From NCBI GenBank assembly GCA_030522415.1, contig CM060109.1, forward strand, positions 34,168,892 to 34,232,891: a DNA stretch of 64,000 nucleotides. The letters are read 5' to 3'. The position numbers were made by a program, and so were the translations under genes. How positions within the stretch are numbered: the first letter of the stretch is position 1; every line of letters starts with the position of its first letter. Origin of the DNA: Channallabes apus. Taxonomy: Eukaryota; Chordata; Actinopteri; Siluriformes; Clariidae. This document shows positions 50,191 to 63,135 of the stretch, in pieces. Below the pieces are notes generated by a model. The model worked only from the letters and a program-made list of their open reading frames with translations, was not told where the DNA came from and did no database searches.

Positions 50191-52860
50191 CATCTGCATT
50201 ATACTATATATATATATTTTTTAGAATGTTGGATAAATACCTTGTGTAGTGTTCTTCACCTGGCTCTTCTGTTCTTGACCAGGTTTGTGCAGCTGGAAAT
50301 AAGTGGTCAAATATAAGACTCAAATAAAGGTCATGCTGATTAACATGGGGGCATACTTCATGTAGTCAGGTGCTTGTGTGGTGCAATGAAGCTCATTTAT
50401 TGCTTACACGTATCTTCAGCATGTGCTTTATCCTGATCAAGATCATGGTAGTTTAAAATGCTTATTCACTTTTTTTGGGGGGAAAAACATAGGCATCTAC
50501 AAACAATTGTAACTAAATGAGACCAGGAATATGTTTTTTTTACAGTATATGTAAATTATAGTTGAATTTGGTGTGCAACTGGGGTCTCTTACTGGCATTT
50601 CATGATTCACTTTATTAGCCTTTACATATACATTGAACGTTTAAGTTTAGCTAAAACATCAAACATTTAGTGGGGTCAGAATTCACATTATAATACCATG
50701 TTTCTACCTGCTTTGCAGTCGGTTCCAGTTTCATATAATTCATGCAAAGCCTAAAAAATTTATCAAACTTTTAAAAAACCCTCTCTATTTGTGTTCATGT
50801 CTGTTTTCAATTAATCAAAAGGTTGTTGCTCAGTAGAGATGGGAGAAAATTGATTCAGTTACGTATCATGGCAATTTATAAAATCAAGATATGTATGCCA
50901 TGCTTTCACAATAAAAATCCCTCAGGATTGCATGCGTCACATTATCTATTATTTGTTACTATTATTCCTAATATGGTATATAGTACTCTGATTTCTATAC
51001 GGTTCTATAAGTATTCTATGCAAGTCTGTTTTCTTTGTATTATAACTGACATTTTTAGGACATTTTTAACAGTAATATTTGGATTAAATTCTGCTTCTGG
51101 ACTCATATGCCAGCCATACAGTATGAACAGTACAAACCTAATTCTAAATAAATGTTCTAAACTTAGTCAGGATTTTTATACTTTGTGATTTATCAACATT
51201 TGGTCAAAAGTAATGAATGCATTAAGCCAGATTGTTGGAAATTTTATCTCAAACTTTTTTAAATACCCGAATAAACAAAAGTGAATTAATTACTTTTAAA
51301 AGCAGTTTGTTAACGATAATGCACTGCATTGAAATGCCTGGCTCTCACCAGCTGCCTGGGGATGAGAACCGTAATATATTGTCCTGTAGTCTCTGCCAGC
51401 CAGAATAGGTGGCACAAATGGAGCATTTTAATTAAAAACTGCTGCGACACAGATATCCAAAGGGAGGAGTGGATGCCAACACTCCAAGGTTTCCCTACCC
51501 AAATGTACCATTTCTCTGAGGAGAACAGATAAAGTAATCTTGATTATGCAGGCAGAGAGAGTTCTTGAATTATTTACTGCAAATGTATTTGATAAATGTT
51601 CACGACTTATACACTAAAAACTGAATTTGTCTGACTGAATTTTTATTTCCATTGTTAACACTGTAATCATGTTGTGTGTGGTGTATAAAGGTCATTTACT
51701 ACAGCTGCCAAATAATTAGTTGTCAGGATAGGTATAAATGCATGCTTTTGAGTTTGATACATTCGGCATTGTATTAATGCTATATGTTATAATAATATAT
51801 TGTTATAATAGTGTTAGGTTAGGTGTTAGTGTTAGGTTAAATCTTATATTGATGCACTAATTGAAGTGTACTTTCAACTGTGAAGCAGAAAGTATTGGTG
51901 ACCATTAAGATGTTTGCTTGCATCCCAGCCTCCAATCTCCCTGTTCACAATTTCCTGAGAGATTTCCATTGCCATGGTGACAGCAAGCTGCTGATGTCAT
52001 CCAGACCAGGTTGTTGAGGTTGAGTGAAGGTGTACTGCATGCATCCCCATTTTTTCCTCTATTTTTTTTTTTTTTTTTTTTAGAGTAAGCATGACCACTG
52101 GACCTAATCAGAATAATCTTAAGCAAACTTGTTGTGTACTTCATCCTTTTATCATATTGCACTGTGAGAATTAAATCATGTAAATATGAGGGACAGAGAA
52201 ATATTTGAAGCATTTCATATTCTCATGAGTAGTAGGCAAGGCCCAAAACACAGACATAGATAAAGGATTACAAAAGCATTAGAAAACATTTAGTAAGAAA
52301 TGCGCTTTGGGCTCTTTAAAAATTATCGCCATAGTTGATACGCATCACATTTTTCACACTAATTACTGGCATACGAGTGTCTGAAAACTCAAGGACTGAT
52401 TGCTTTTAATTTTCCCATAATGAGTCCTGGAAGCATCTTAGTCTGGATCATCATTTGCTTGAATAGGAAAAAAAGGTCAGCATGTGTGTATTTATCAGTG
52501 CAGTAGGAAAATACACTATATTTATTCAAACAAAATGAAAAATACCACATTTGTGTTCTAATTTGCATGTACTGTAATGTTATAATAAATGCTAAATAAT
52601 ATTTAAAAGTAGAAGACCATAATTTAAGCAAAAAAAGAAACATGAAAAAAAACAAGAAAATCAGTGTTTGCTTAATTGAAAAATAATTTATGCATAATAA
52701 GTCTAGAAGAAGCTAACCATATATCACGAATAAGTTCTATTCTGCGAGCACATTTATAAGTCGGACTCGTTCGTAAGCCTGACAGATTGAGTCTTATAGA
52801 CCTTTGACGCAAATATACATATATTTGGTTCTGCATTATACTCTCGCGAGACTACGCCTT
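50191..52860. other. Intergenic, no gene seen
   Basis: AT-rich; the 121-codon frame at 50823-51188 is not supported by splice sites or similarity. There is a poly-T run near 52062. Confidence 0.4.
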
Positions 52861-53085
52861 TGTTGTTGTTGTTGGTCTTTCGGCTGTTCCTGGCAAGGGG
52901 TCGCCACAGCGGAATATCCAGTCCGCACTACAACTTGGCACAGGTTTTACGCCGGATGCCCTTCCTGACGCAACCCTCCCATTTTATCCGGGCTTGGGAC
53001 CGGCACTGTATCCAGTGGCTGGGGTGTGGGCACTGGCTGGAATCGAACCCGGGCCTTCCGCATGGCAGGCGAAACACCTACGCCT
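52861..53085 (-). mobile_element. SINE with tRNA-like head and a LINE-derived 3' tail
   Basis: On the minus strand: a tRNA-like head with GGTTCGATTCC-type box B (plus-strand GGAATCGAACCCGGGCC near 53039), a body with AGGAAGGGCATCCGGCGTAA, then CGCTGTGGCGACCCCTTGCC and AGGAACAGCCGAAAGAC and a CAA tail. The final ~40 bases match the 3' ends of the LINE fragments at 37745 and 48945. Confidence 0.75.
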
Positions 53086-54257
53086 TTAAATTACTTTAAA
53101 TTATGAGGGGAATTGCAGTGACGCAGCAGGGTTAGCTGACCTTGTTTAAAGTGACCTGGAAAACTTTGGGGGGAAGGATAAAGCTACAGTATATGGTGTT
53201 TACTGCGCGCTTGAGCAGACGCCATTTTGTCTTAGAACTGTTTTGCACTGTGAACTCGTCTAATTTCTGCTGCAATCCCACACTCACACAAATACAATAT
53301 AATGGGACATTTTATACATAATGGCGAATAACGGTATCTGTACGATACACATCTGCTACTTTTGTGATTTGTTCGCATCTATAAATGTTCGTAGGCCCGC
53401 AGTTCATGAGTTGACTGTGTATATCACCTACTGTATACATGCTCAAAATCACTTTGATCTGTACTGTAAGTTATCCAGATTTAATTAACTGCAGAATTAA
53501 GTTGTCCTCTTGTTGACTTACAAACATCAGTTTAATAAATAAGGATGATCTAAAAAACAAAGCTGCAATTCAACTGAAGCATAGAGCTGTTTTTAAGGGA
53601 TATATTGTATCAGCTTTACCAAAATGAAAGTGGTAAATACTGTACACAGAGAACAGTTAATAATGAACAGTGTGCAGGGGAATCTGTAATTTCAAAGTTA
53701 TTCCTGCATCTGATTCTATGATTTGCCAGCTAATTATTTTCACCCTAGCACATAACTGTCAGTAGTGGGTGTAATGATTAGTTGTCACAGACTATCCTCC
53801 TATACAAGTTCAGACACAGTAAAAAGCCCAGTCTTTAAAGTCTGCCCCAAAGACTGACTCATTGGCTGTCATTATTCCACTCTTGGGTTCACCCACTGTT
53901 CTCTTATTATTCTCTACAGGGTTTAGCTGCAGGGCTACCACAAGAGTTTTTACTCTCTGGCCATTTCCTTAAGGCTGATTCATTTTACCAGCTGGGCTGC
54001 AATGTCTGTCTGAACTGTCTGAACTTCTCAAAATGAAATCAATCGCTTGATAGAACTTGCAAGAACGCTCAAATGGATGTGCTTACAACTGCTGATAAGA
54101 AGATTCAGTTTTAGATAGTCTAATTAGTCTGTGTTGGCCACTTTTCAAAAACTAATAATATTGATGTTAGGGATATTTTCCACTCAAATATGTATTGTGT
54201 TGCTGTTTTTAGCCAAGCAAAGGAAGCAATATATAGAAATACAAAGTCTTACATTGG
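53086..54257. other. Intergenic, no gene seen
   Basis: No feature recognised. Confidence 0.4.
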
Positions 54258-54600
54258 ACTGGGCCTCATGGTCCAGTAGTTATCACTGTCACCTTGCACC
54301 TCCAGGTCCTGAGTTCAAGTCCCATTTCGGGTCTGTGTGCATAGATGTTTTCCCTGTGCTTAGTGGTTGGATTTTCTCTGGGTTCTCCGGTTTTCTTTCA
54401 CAGTATAAAGTAAGAAGATGTAGATTAGACTAATTGGCGTTTCCAAATTGTCCGTAGATGGTCATCTGGAGAAGGAGATGGCAATCCACTCTAGTATCCA
54501 TGCCAAGAAAACCCCATGGACAGCATCTAGAAAGGTCTGGCATGCTATGGTCCATGAGCTCATGAAGAGTCATAACTAAACTGAATGACTAAACAACAAC
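54258..54600 (+). mobile_element. Composite SINE: fish tRNA-type head joined to a BovB/RTE-like 3' tail
   Basis: From 54258 to about 54450 the sequence is a degraded head and body of the 9352-9752 family (CCAGTAGTTATCACTGTCACC, CACAGTATAAAG, CTAATTGGCGTTTCCAAATT). From about 54455 it becomes GGAGAAGGAGATGGCAATCC, CCAAGAAAACCCCATGGACA, GAGTCATAACTAAACTGAAT and ends GACTAAACAACAAC. That is the 3'-end pattern of BovB/RTE elements and SINEs that borrow it. Confidence 0.65.
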
Positions 54601-56630
54601 ATTGGACTGAGTGGGAGAAAAATGTTAACATTTGATATCATAGTTTATTTAGTGTCTCTACTATTACTATTTTACATACTGTACACAACCATACAGAGTG
54701 GAACCTGCAGTGACATGCTTATTACAAGTGCCTGTGTCCTAAAAAAGAAAATTTCAATAAAATAACATTTCTACTAGAAATTAAGGTTACACTGAAGGTT
54801 CCACTTATGTTAAAGGGAAAATTTACAAAACATATAGAAAGTATAAAAATATAGTACAGGAATACTGTATAATAAGATTGCTGACAGCAGGAACAGCATA
54901 GTTTTAAACAAGGAGTCTAAAATGTTTAAAAAAAAAAAAATCCAGGTTGGTGTCAGCATTATTTAGTGCCATTATCTGTGGCATAAAGTATATGCTAACT
55001 TGTTTTCTTTTATGTGCAAAAAAGAAAAGTTTAACATAGGGTTAAGGTAGCTTGATTCAGTTCTGACAATAAATGAATATTTATAGGCATGTGACACCGG
55101 TTTACTGGTATGTTAACAGATGTGTAGGGGTGTGTGGGTGTTGTGGAAGCAAGTCAGAGTGATTAGTCCTAGTGTTGTCTATGTTGAGGGTCCAAGTGGC
55201 CTGCTGGTAGATGTTCCTTTTACAATATGTATTTTTTATCATGTTAAATATTTAATTAAATGTTACCAAATAGTAATTGAGTATTTCACTGAGAATACTT
55301 ATAAGTTAATGTTAAAATGGAGTCTATATATATTTTTGTAGAAACACCTAAGACCTATTTAACAAATTAACAAAAGAAAAATATTTATTTTGTTTAAATC
55401 AAGATTGGCCGCTCTGTATTTTTCCCATCCTCCATACTTATTGATAATTTATGGCTTGTGCTCCCTAAATCCCATTTTCATAGGATACATTGTTACAAAC
55501 AAAGTGTGTTACACACACTGGTGATGGATACAGTACATTCGTTTGTATTGTTATTTATTTAAAATGTAGATTTATAATATTTCACCTGTATTACTATGTG
55601 GTTATAATGCTATATTGATAGAACCACATTTGACAGTCTGGATCCTAGTTTAAATCTCACGAAGCAACTTAATGACAGTGAATGAAGAGTTTTAAATGAC
55701 ACTAAAGCACTAATGATGACATCAGAGGAAATGCTAGAGTGAGAGTAGGCGGCCTGCAGAGGAAACGAGAGCTCTGTGTGTCTGCAACTCCGTGTGCACA
55801 ACTGTGTTGGGGCCCAGAAAAAAGGGGGGGGAATGATTATATTTCTTACGAGTAAAGGATTTTATTTTTTTTTTGCCTCATACTGAGACTCTGACAATGT
55901 CATAGTTGCTTAAGTCAATCATAGATTACTGATCTAAGTAAAAAAAAAATAATTATATGCCCACAGAAATGTCTGAATATCAATTGTTTCTAGACCACTT
56001 CATAGTACCATAAATGTATTTGTTGTAAAAAGAATAAATAAATCTATAAATAACTGCAATTTCTATACTTATTTACATCATATTAGTGGAACAACAAAAC
56101 AAAGGTGTTTCAAAGAAGTTGCAGCAAGATTATCACCTCTGTTTTGTGTGGGTGTAAGCACATACAGGATGGGTGCATGTTCATGAGCATAGAGCCAGAG
56201 AGAAAAAATGATGAGTGACGTTTTAGGCTGTACAGTATAAGATGCAACAGAACATAGCCACAACTACCTTCTGTTCACTAAAATATAACTGACAACCCAC
56301 ACAGCTTCTAAAATTCATCTGAACTTTATTTTAAATGATAGACTGTCACATGACTGTGTGTTTGCTTTGGAAAGCACATATTGTGTAAGTATGTATAGCT
56401 TGGCTGCTAGTGTTGCATGTACATTTATTGCATGTACATTTATAACAGTTTTCATATTCCACCTTTTACAAAGATTGACATTTACATGTTGCTACTGTAT
56501 ACACACAGATCATCCATAACATAATCACCTGCATAATAATGTTTAGATCCCTCTTGTGCCACTAAAACAACCACATTGTGGCTATTTATACAGTTATTCA
56601 TACTCTCTTGGTCTAGTTCAGTACATGCAT
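54601..56630. other. Intergenic, no gene seen
   Basis: A fragment of the 43675-type repeat is at 54680-54720. Otherwise featureless AT-rich DNA. Confidence 0.4.
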
Positions 56631-56634
56631 GAGG

Positions 56635-56900
56635 AAGATCCTGACTAGATAGTTGTCCAGAAGATGATCATTGGCACCTTCCTCAAGGAGGTCAAATCAC
56701 AGAAAGTGCTTGCTGAAAGTGCTGACTGTAAACAGAGTGCAGTATCAAAGAATACTCTTGGAAGGATGACTGGAAGTGGACAGTGTGGTAGGAAGATGGC
56801 GCACATGCAAAAGGCGTGACTGCAGCCTTAAAAAGATTTTAAAGCAAAGCTGATTCCAAACCTTGGGAAAGCTTCATAGTGAGAGGAGTGAGGCTGAACC
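56635..56900 (+). mobile_element. Tc1-type transposase N-terminal fragment
   Basis: With stops and indels, the plus strand reads ADCKQSAVSKNTLGRMTGSG then KDFKAKLIPNLGKA, matching the Tc1 pattern (CSQSAVSKH, then KQNRFKNLGEL). The catalytic DDE part is missing. A dead remnant. Confidence 0.65.
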
Positions 56901-58330
56901 ATTTTTGCATGTTAAAACACACTTTTTGCATGTTCAGGCTCATTTATGTGCGTTTGAACTCCATCTCTTGCGCTCAATAAGTAGTAGTACAGTAGAATAC
57001 CAGAAGTATAACAGCATGCTATTGCTGCAATAAGAATTATATATGGTATATTACTTGTGTATTTGTAACACAGTAAAAAAATGCTGTAATGTAACTATAA
57101 TACACTAATGTAGCTAAGTTAAATATAACATGATAACTTGTATTATGCAATATTTAATTAACCAAATATGAAAAGGAAATGTTTTTTTAAACATCTGTAA
57201 ACATATTTCATGTTATGAGTACTTTATCAGATATAACACATTTCATTCCAAGTATCCACACCTGTCCTTTTTCTCTTCATAGAATTATTTTATACTTCCT
57301 GAGTCCTTCTGGGTTGACCCTCTTTGCTGTGTATATGTATCTGATTAGTGTAATGTATCTACATAGTTGGCTGTCTGGTCTCTCAAGCATATGCTATGTT
57401 TTATGTCTAGGGTTTCATTTATGTGTGGAAGAAAAAAAAATCTAAGAAATTGTAACATTCCATCCAGAATTTGCACACTTTCTTGGTCCTCTTTTCAAAA
57501 AAACTTTTTTCTCAAATCGACAATGGCCTTTTACAGTGTAGATTTTGATATCTGTTGCATGCACTGTCCATAAATATAGAGGATTACCCTGAACAAGAAC
57601 AAAAACCACTCACCATGGCTGTCTTAGAAACTATTAACTCAGGCTATTTATAGCAGGTGTAAGAACTAATAGCCTGTGTCCACATATAAGGCAACATATA
57701 TCCTATCCAAGTCATCCAGCATCTCTCTGGATGGTTCTATATAAAAACATTAAGTATATTTTGTGAATGAATTAATGCATGTGTTCTTTAACCCTAAGAG
57801 GCAGCAACAAACAGAAGGCTAAAATAGTTGATACATATGTCTTAATCTTTCTGTGACATTAGTCTCAATACACACACACACACAAACACACACAGAAAAA
57901 GAGAGAGATAAAATATATGTTAATATGGAATTATTATTTTAAGAATATCTTTTCTTTTTGAGATACCAAGACGTGATTTCATGTTTACAGTCCGTTGTAT
58001 TAATTTGCATATGCAATCGCCATTTTTAGTTAATTTTATGATATACAAAATCACACCGTAGATGCTAAACTTTGCATACACAACCATGTATTGTGTATGC
58101 TTCTGCTTATACTTATGTTAATTAATATTCATTGGAAAACATGCAAAACAACAAAATGGTCGTTCTAAAAGTTAAACTTTTCTTTATTACATCTTGCACC
58201 TTTATTTGCATCTATTTTTAGACTCAAAAACCTCTTTTGTTGCAATATCATGCCATTTTACCAATGTTAAATAAGTCATAACAGTTAGAGTATAATATTG
58301 AGTAGAAAAATGTAAAAAAATCTAAGCCTA
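56901..58330. other. Intergenic, no gene seen
   Basis: AT-rich DNA with a short CA run near 57870-57892. No coding similarity. Confidence 0.4.
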
Positions 58331-58334
58331 CTGA

Positions 58335-58570
58335 ATCATACAATCTTAAAACTTTCACCCAGTCGTGGGGAAATTGCAAGTTCAAATCACAACTGTGCTA
58401 TAGCCATCCATGGCCATGAGTCTAAAAGAGCATATTTGGTTGTGCTCTCTGTGTGGGAGAGATGGCCTTACTCTCTGCCCTGTTGCTAACCAATTGTGGG
58501 TGTCTGTGAACTCATGCATGTGAAAAGGGCAGTTTGTACTGTACCTTGCTCTGAGTTCAGCTGTCGTTTA
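58335..58570 (+). repeat. SINE-like fish repeat
   Basis: Contains GCAAGTTCAAATCAC (box-B-like), TATAGCCATCCATGGCCATG, GTGCTCTCTGTGTGGGAGAG and GTACCTTGCTCTGAGTTCAG in the order I recognise from a common fish repeat. Confidence 0.5.
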
Positions 58571-61010
58571 ACATACTGTATGTAGCGTGAGCATTAATTC
58601 AAAAAGATTCAGTGTCTAACATTATATGCCTCAGATATACAGTACAGTAGGTAGCCCCCTCTGGTTGGGATATGGTCAGAATTGGCAATAAACAGTGAGG
58701 TAAAATTTCCCCCCCCAAAAAGTCCAATGGATGCAAATAAATGATGTAATCGGTCATTCAACATCGTTGACATCGCAGTTATCGAACAGAATATTCCTGA
58801 CAAACATCTGGATATACAGCAAGATTGATGAATTGGGCCCACTTTCTCTTCACCCTTGGATTTATTTGAATAGGTTTTTACATGCAGTTATAGGCAATAC
58901 AGCTGACATAGGTTAGCAGCATGTCTATTGATTCATCATTCATAATGCTGGCTTGGCGTAATGTTGACTCTGTACTCCAGTTGACAATGATGAAAATAAG
59001 AGCAGGACAGGATGTGAAAGCAAATGCTCTGTTGGTATGTAGCAGAGGCTCCACTCAACACATCAGCGGGGAAAGTCCCACAGAGACTGAGACACAAAGA
59101 ATAGAGGGAGATAGAGACAGAGTGGGAGAAAAAGAGCTAGAGATATGCACTCTTATCTTATGTCATGATTTAGATTTTTGTCATGTCATTGCAGTGCATG
59201 GTTGTGTTGCTGTGCCTTTGGCAGTTTATTCTTGCAATAGCATAACTAGAAAATGATGTCTTGTTTTACCTCCGAGCAATTTTAGGTGCTTTTGCTTGTG
59301 ATGTTTTATATCTTATTTCGCACATTCACAGCAGTAAAAAGAATTTATGGCACTAAATGCTTTTTCGTGGTAACCTTACATCTGATCTTATAATGCTGCA
59401 TGTTGTTGCAGTGCTGAGGTAAATTCTAAGTCACTAGCACCTTGTGCCCTGTTATATTAAAACTCTTGTTTAATACAGTGTTTGTTGGCAGGTTTGTGAA
59501 TAAAAAAATCCCAATAATTAAAGGATAAAATTGAGAAAATAAAGAAATAAACCAAGTGTAAATAAAAGAGTAAAATGAAACAGATCTTGGTTATGTTGTA
59601 TAAAAACGCCTGCTGTTGAACAATGCCTTGGAGGAGGAGCACCTCTGAGTTGTTTATTTTTTTTTCCATTCATCTGCTCTTCAATTTAAGCAATAGAGTG
59701 CTAGTGATAAATATAATTTTCAAAGGGGCGTCACATAAAAACATCTTGTTCCATTTTGTTCCATTCTGGATATCAGTTGTTGTATGTACAGTATATAAAT
59801 GTTCTACTTTGATCATCAAACTTACTATACTGTTGTACTGTAGGTTGTGTCAGACATTTTTATTCTGCAAAGCCAAAATTTATTTTATGAAGCTTTATTG
59901 CTTTTTACTTCCTGCAGGAATAAAATGTTCTAGATAACCAATCACTGACAGTCATTGAATTGGCACAAAAGTGTTAATTTTAGACCTTTATTCGCGATGA
60001 TTTTTGTTGTGTCGTCATTGTACATTGTTTTAGATTGTTACAAAGAAATGAGTTGATACTGTAATTATATTATTGAATTAATGTCACATTAAAATACATC
60101 CGAATACAAAATAAATAACTATATAAATCACATCAGTTGTGCCATGACACAGCATTCTATCTTTTATTCACAGGGCCATTTGTGGGTGTTGATTGTGTGT
60201 ACGGTATTGTTGATGACCACTGCTTTCACTGTTCATACCACTAAATGGTTGAATTTAACTCAGGTTTAAAGATTTGCTGGATGTTTGCTGGATGTTTGGC
60301 AGAGTTAAGAAGAAATATTGTAAGCATGCAATAAATCAGCACTTACACTATTATATGGAATTTTATTAGTGAAAGTAATTATCAGCGATGGTTTGGGACC
60401 CTAGCAGTTTGACATAATGGCATGTTTATTTAATTTTTACAGTGGACTCTGGGGAGAATGATATAAGAATATAAATTCTGTGTCAGGTGGGGTATTTGGT
60501 CATTTCTTTCTCAAAAAGACAAGACAGTGATAAGTGTAGTGTTATTTCTACATACAATGACTTGCATATCTCTGGGCTTGAAGGAAAAAGTGCAATATGT
60601 GTCTTTTTTGTCTTTTTTATTCTTTCTTGCTAATGTGGCAAAAGATAATACATGTATTATATGAAAATGAAAATAATATCGAATAGCTTGAGTCTGTAGA
60701 AAGATATTAATAAATGAACTCTGAACATTTTGGTTTCAGGTTGCCACTCAAGATTTATCTTTCGTTACATGCATGATCTCTTTTTAATTCCTTGTATAGA
60801 GAAATATATGGGAAAACAGATAAATACATGTACTCAAAACAGTATGTCTGGTAAGAAATGTGAAAAACTGAGAGTAGGGCAATGAGGCATTGGCTGTGAT
60901 GTTTGGGCTGGTTCACAGTGGTCACACTGGCCCTATTAGACAGACACTGATGTTGCACTGTCGATGGAATGGGGGTGGAAACAAGCAAGGGAGCATGAGC
61001 ACGAGAGAGT
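58571..61010. other. Intergenic, no gene seen
   Basis: The frames at 58921-59256 and 59623-59937 have no recognisable domain or splice context. Confidence 0.4.
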
Positions 61011-61014
61011 GAGT

Positions 61015-61022
61015 GAGCGTGC

Positions 61023-61055
<33 letters not shown>

Positions 61056-61060
61056 CATGA
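61015..61060. repeat. GT/GA compound microsatellite
   Basis: GTGT followed by GAGAGA units, at the edge of the candidate exon at 61325. Confidence 0.85.
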
Positions 61061-61324
61061 GTGAGAGAGGGAGAGCAGTTGTCTCTGTGTAAACAGGCTG
61101 ACAGAAAAGAAAGTACAGACATTTCTGCACACTGCAGCCGACATCAGAGCATGGCATAGAAACAGCAGATGGATAATCACGAGAGGAGAGATGTTTAATT
61201 AATTCATGCTGGAAGGAGGAGATTTTGCCACTGAGTAAAAAGGATCGAGTGCTGTGTGCATGCTGCTGCCTGTAGCTTTCTGCTCGTGCCTGCATGACTG
61301 TAAGAGGGTCTGTTCTCTGACCAA

Positions 61325-61362
61325 ATGAGAAGCTCCCGATATCATCACCTCGACTACCAAAG
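61325..61362 (+). CDS. Candidate first coding exon of an unidentified gene
   Basis: An ATG in a fair context (ACCAAATGA) opens a 38-nt frame reading MRSSRYHHLDYQ and stops at a good-looking AAAG/GTAGGA donor. The 300 bases before it are less AT-rich than their surroundings, as a 5' UTR would be. I do not recognise the peptide. Many ATGs occur upstream and no second exon is in the window, so this is weak. Confidence 0.2.
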
Positions 61363-62591
61363 GTAGGATGTGATGTGCTTTTTTTCCTGCTGTCTTCTCT
61401 TTTTGCTCTCTGTGAGCCACTTTTGTTTTTCATTCATTTCTGTCTTTGTAATGATACACAGAATATAGGTACCTGATGACTGAAATCCTTGTGACCATTT
61501 AGCTGTAGTGATTACACTTGTGCTCTGCTTACTCTAAGGCTTATTACAAGCAGAGAGCAGGCATTTAGGAACTGATTGTCGTGTTTAATTCTCATTAGGG
61601 TGATTGCATGTTTTGCTTTTCTAAAAGTGCATACAACTGAAATATTTACATGTCTCTCATGCAAATTCATAGTGTAACATTTAACCCAGATAATTCTGCA
61701 CATATTTACTGTATGTGGCTTGAATGAATACTGTACATTACATTATATTCTTTGTCAGTGTAACTGTATATATGTAGTAGATCTCATGTAGTTATCATCT
61801 CATATTCCTATAGTTATGTACCCACCTCACTGCAAAAAATTATAAGACATATGTGTGTACATTTTACATGCTGTATAGCAGCTTACCAAAAAAAATAATA
61901 ATAATAATCAATACCATAATAACAAATCATATCGAGTCTGTGGGAATGGATTTCGGTACATTGTGATGAAAATAGGCTCAACCATTTTGCTTTTGGATTT
62001 TCACTTTGTGTACTACAACATTGACAACCAGTTTGTCTTGTTTCTAATTAAATACTCCTGTAGGGCTAATATGTACGTTCCTAACATTTGGAGGGTGTAA
62101 TCACTAACAAGCCTTACTTGCTCAGATACAGTATTATCTAAGAGAAATCCTATGTAATTGCCATGCTTAATTACAGTTTATTGTGCAAACATATAATGCT
62201 TGGATCTCAGGTCTTGTTAATCTATGATACGGAGAGTAACAACTCTCTCTATATGTATGAATGTGTGTGTACAAATAATGTCAACTTAATGTAAGGACAA
62301 GAATATATATAATATTATAGATATTAAGTATAAATTAATAAAGTATAAAGTTACCTACTCAGACACTTTTTTCAGTATGTTCTGAATTTCACATGATCAT
62401 GGCCAAATACTGTAAATGTTCACATAAAAAAATTTATATAATTAATTTCAACTGAAATGAAATGTAGTGAAAGAGACACATGCTCGCATATTCGAATCAA
62501 ACATCCCTTAGTAATCAAAAAATCCCGTAAGATTTAATCACTAAAATAACTTATTAACTGTTAATAGAAATGAAGCTACCAGTTAATAGAT

Positions 62592-62631
<40 letters not shown>

Positions 62632-62666
62632 CCACGAATGGATGCATTTATGTTTGTATATATACA

Positions 62667-62715
<49 letters not shown>

Positions 62716-62735
62716 GAGAGAGAGAGAGAGAGTAT
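62592..62735. repeat. GT, TA and GA microsatellites in series
   Basis: A GT array (62592-62630), a TA array (62660-62715) and a GA array (62714-62732) within 150 bases. Confidence 0.9.
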
Positions 62736-63053
62736 GTAGAGTATGTATGTACGTAGTACGTACAGTATTATCAGAAAGTGCATCAGGTTTTATATTGGTT
62801 CTTTGCGCCATTCACCATCTTATTTTGCACCTCTTTACTGACTCTCATTTTCATTTAGAGAGACTGAGATTGGAGAAACCCTATGCAGAGGGATAAACTA
62901 ATTTAAGAGAAATAGAGTATGGCCTGTGCAGATTGTGGATATTTGTCATTTTTTTGTGCCGTTTTTGTCATTTAATTGCAATCTTAACCCAAATACCTTC
63001 TGTTTCCATGACATCCTTCCAACCTTTTTCAAAATAGTTGCAGTGTTTTTTAG

Positions 63054-63075
63054 CACACACACACACACACACACA

Positions 63076-63135
<60 letters not shown>
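63054..63135. repeat. CA microsatellite
   Basis: About 40 CA units with one CAGA interruption near 63075. Confidence 0.95.

Noticed and set aside
50823..51188. 121-codon plus-strand frame as a gene
   Set aside because: No family, promoter or splice evidence; AT-rich composition gives such frames by chance.
60755..61433. Minus-strand frames of 141 and 165 codons
   Set aside because: Ser/Leu/His-rich translations of the GA/GT microsatellite and flanking sequence, with no domain and no splice support.
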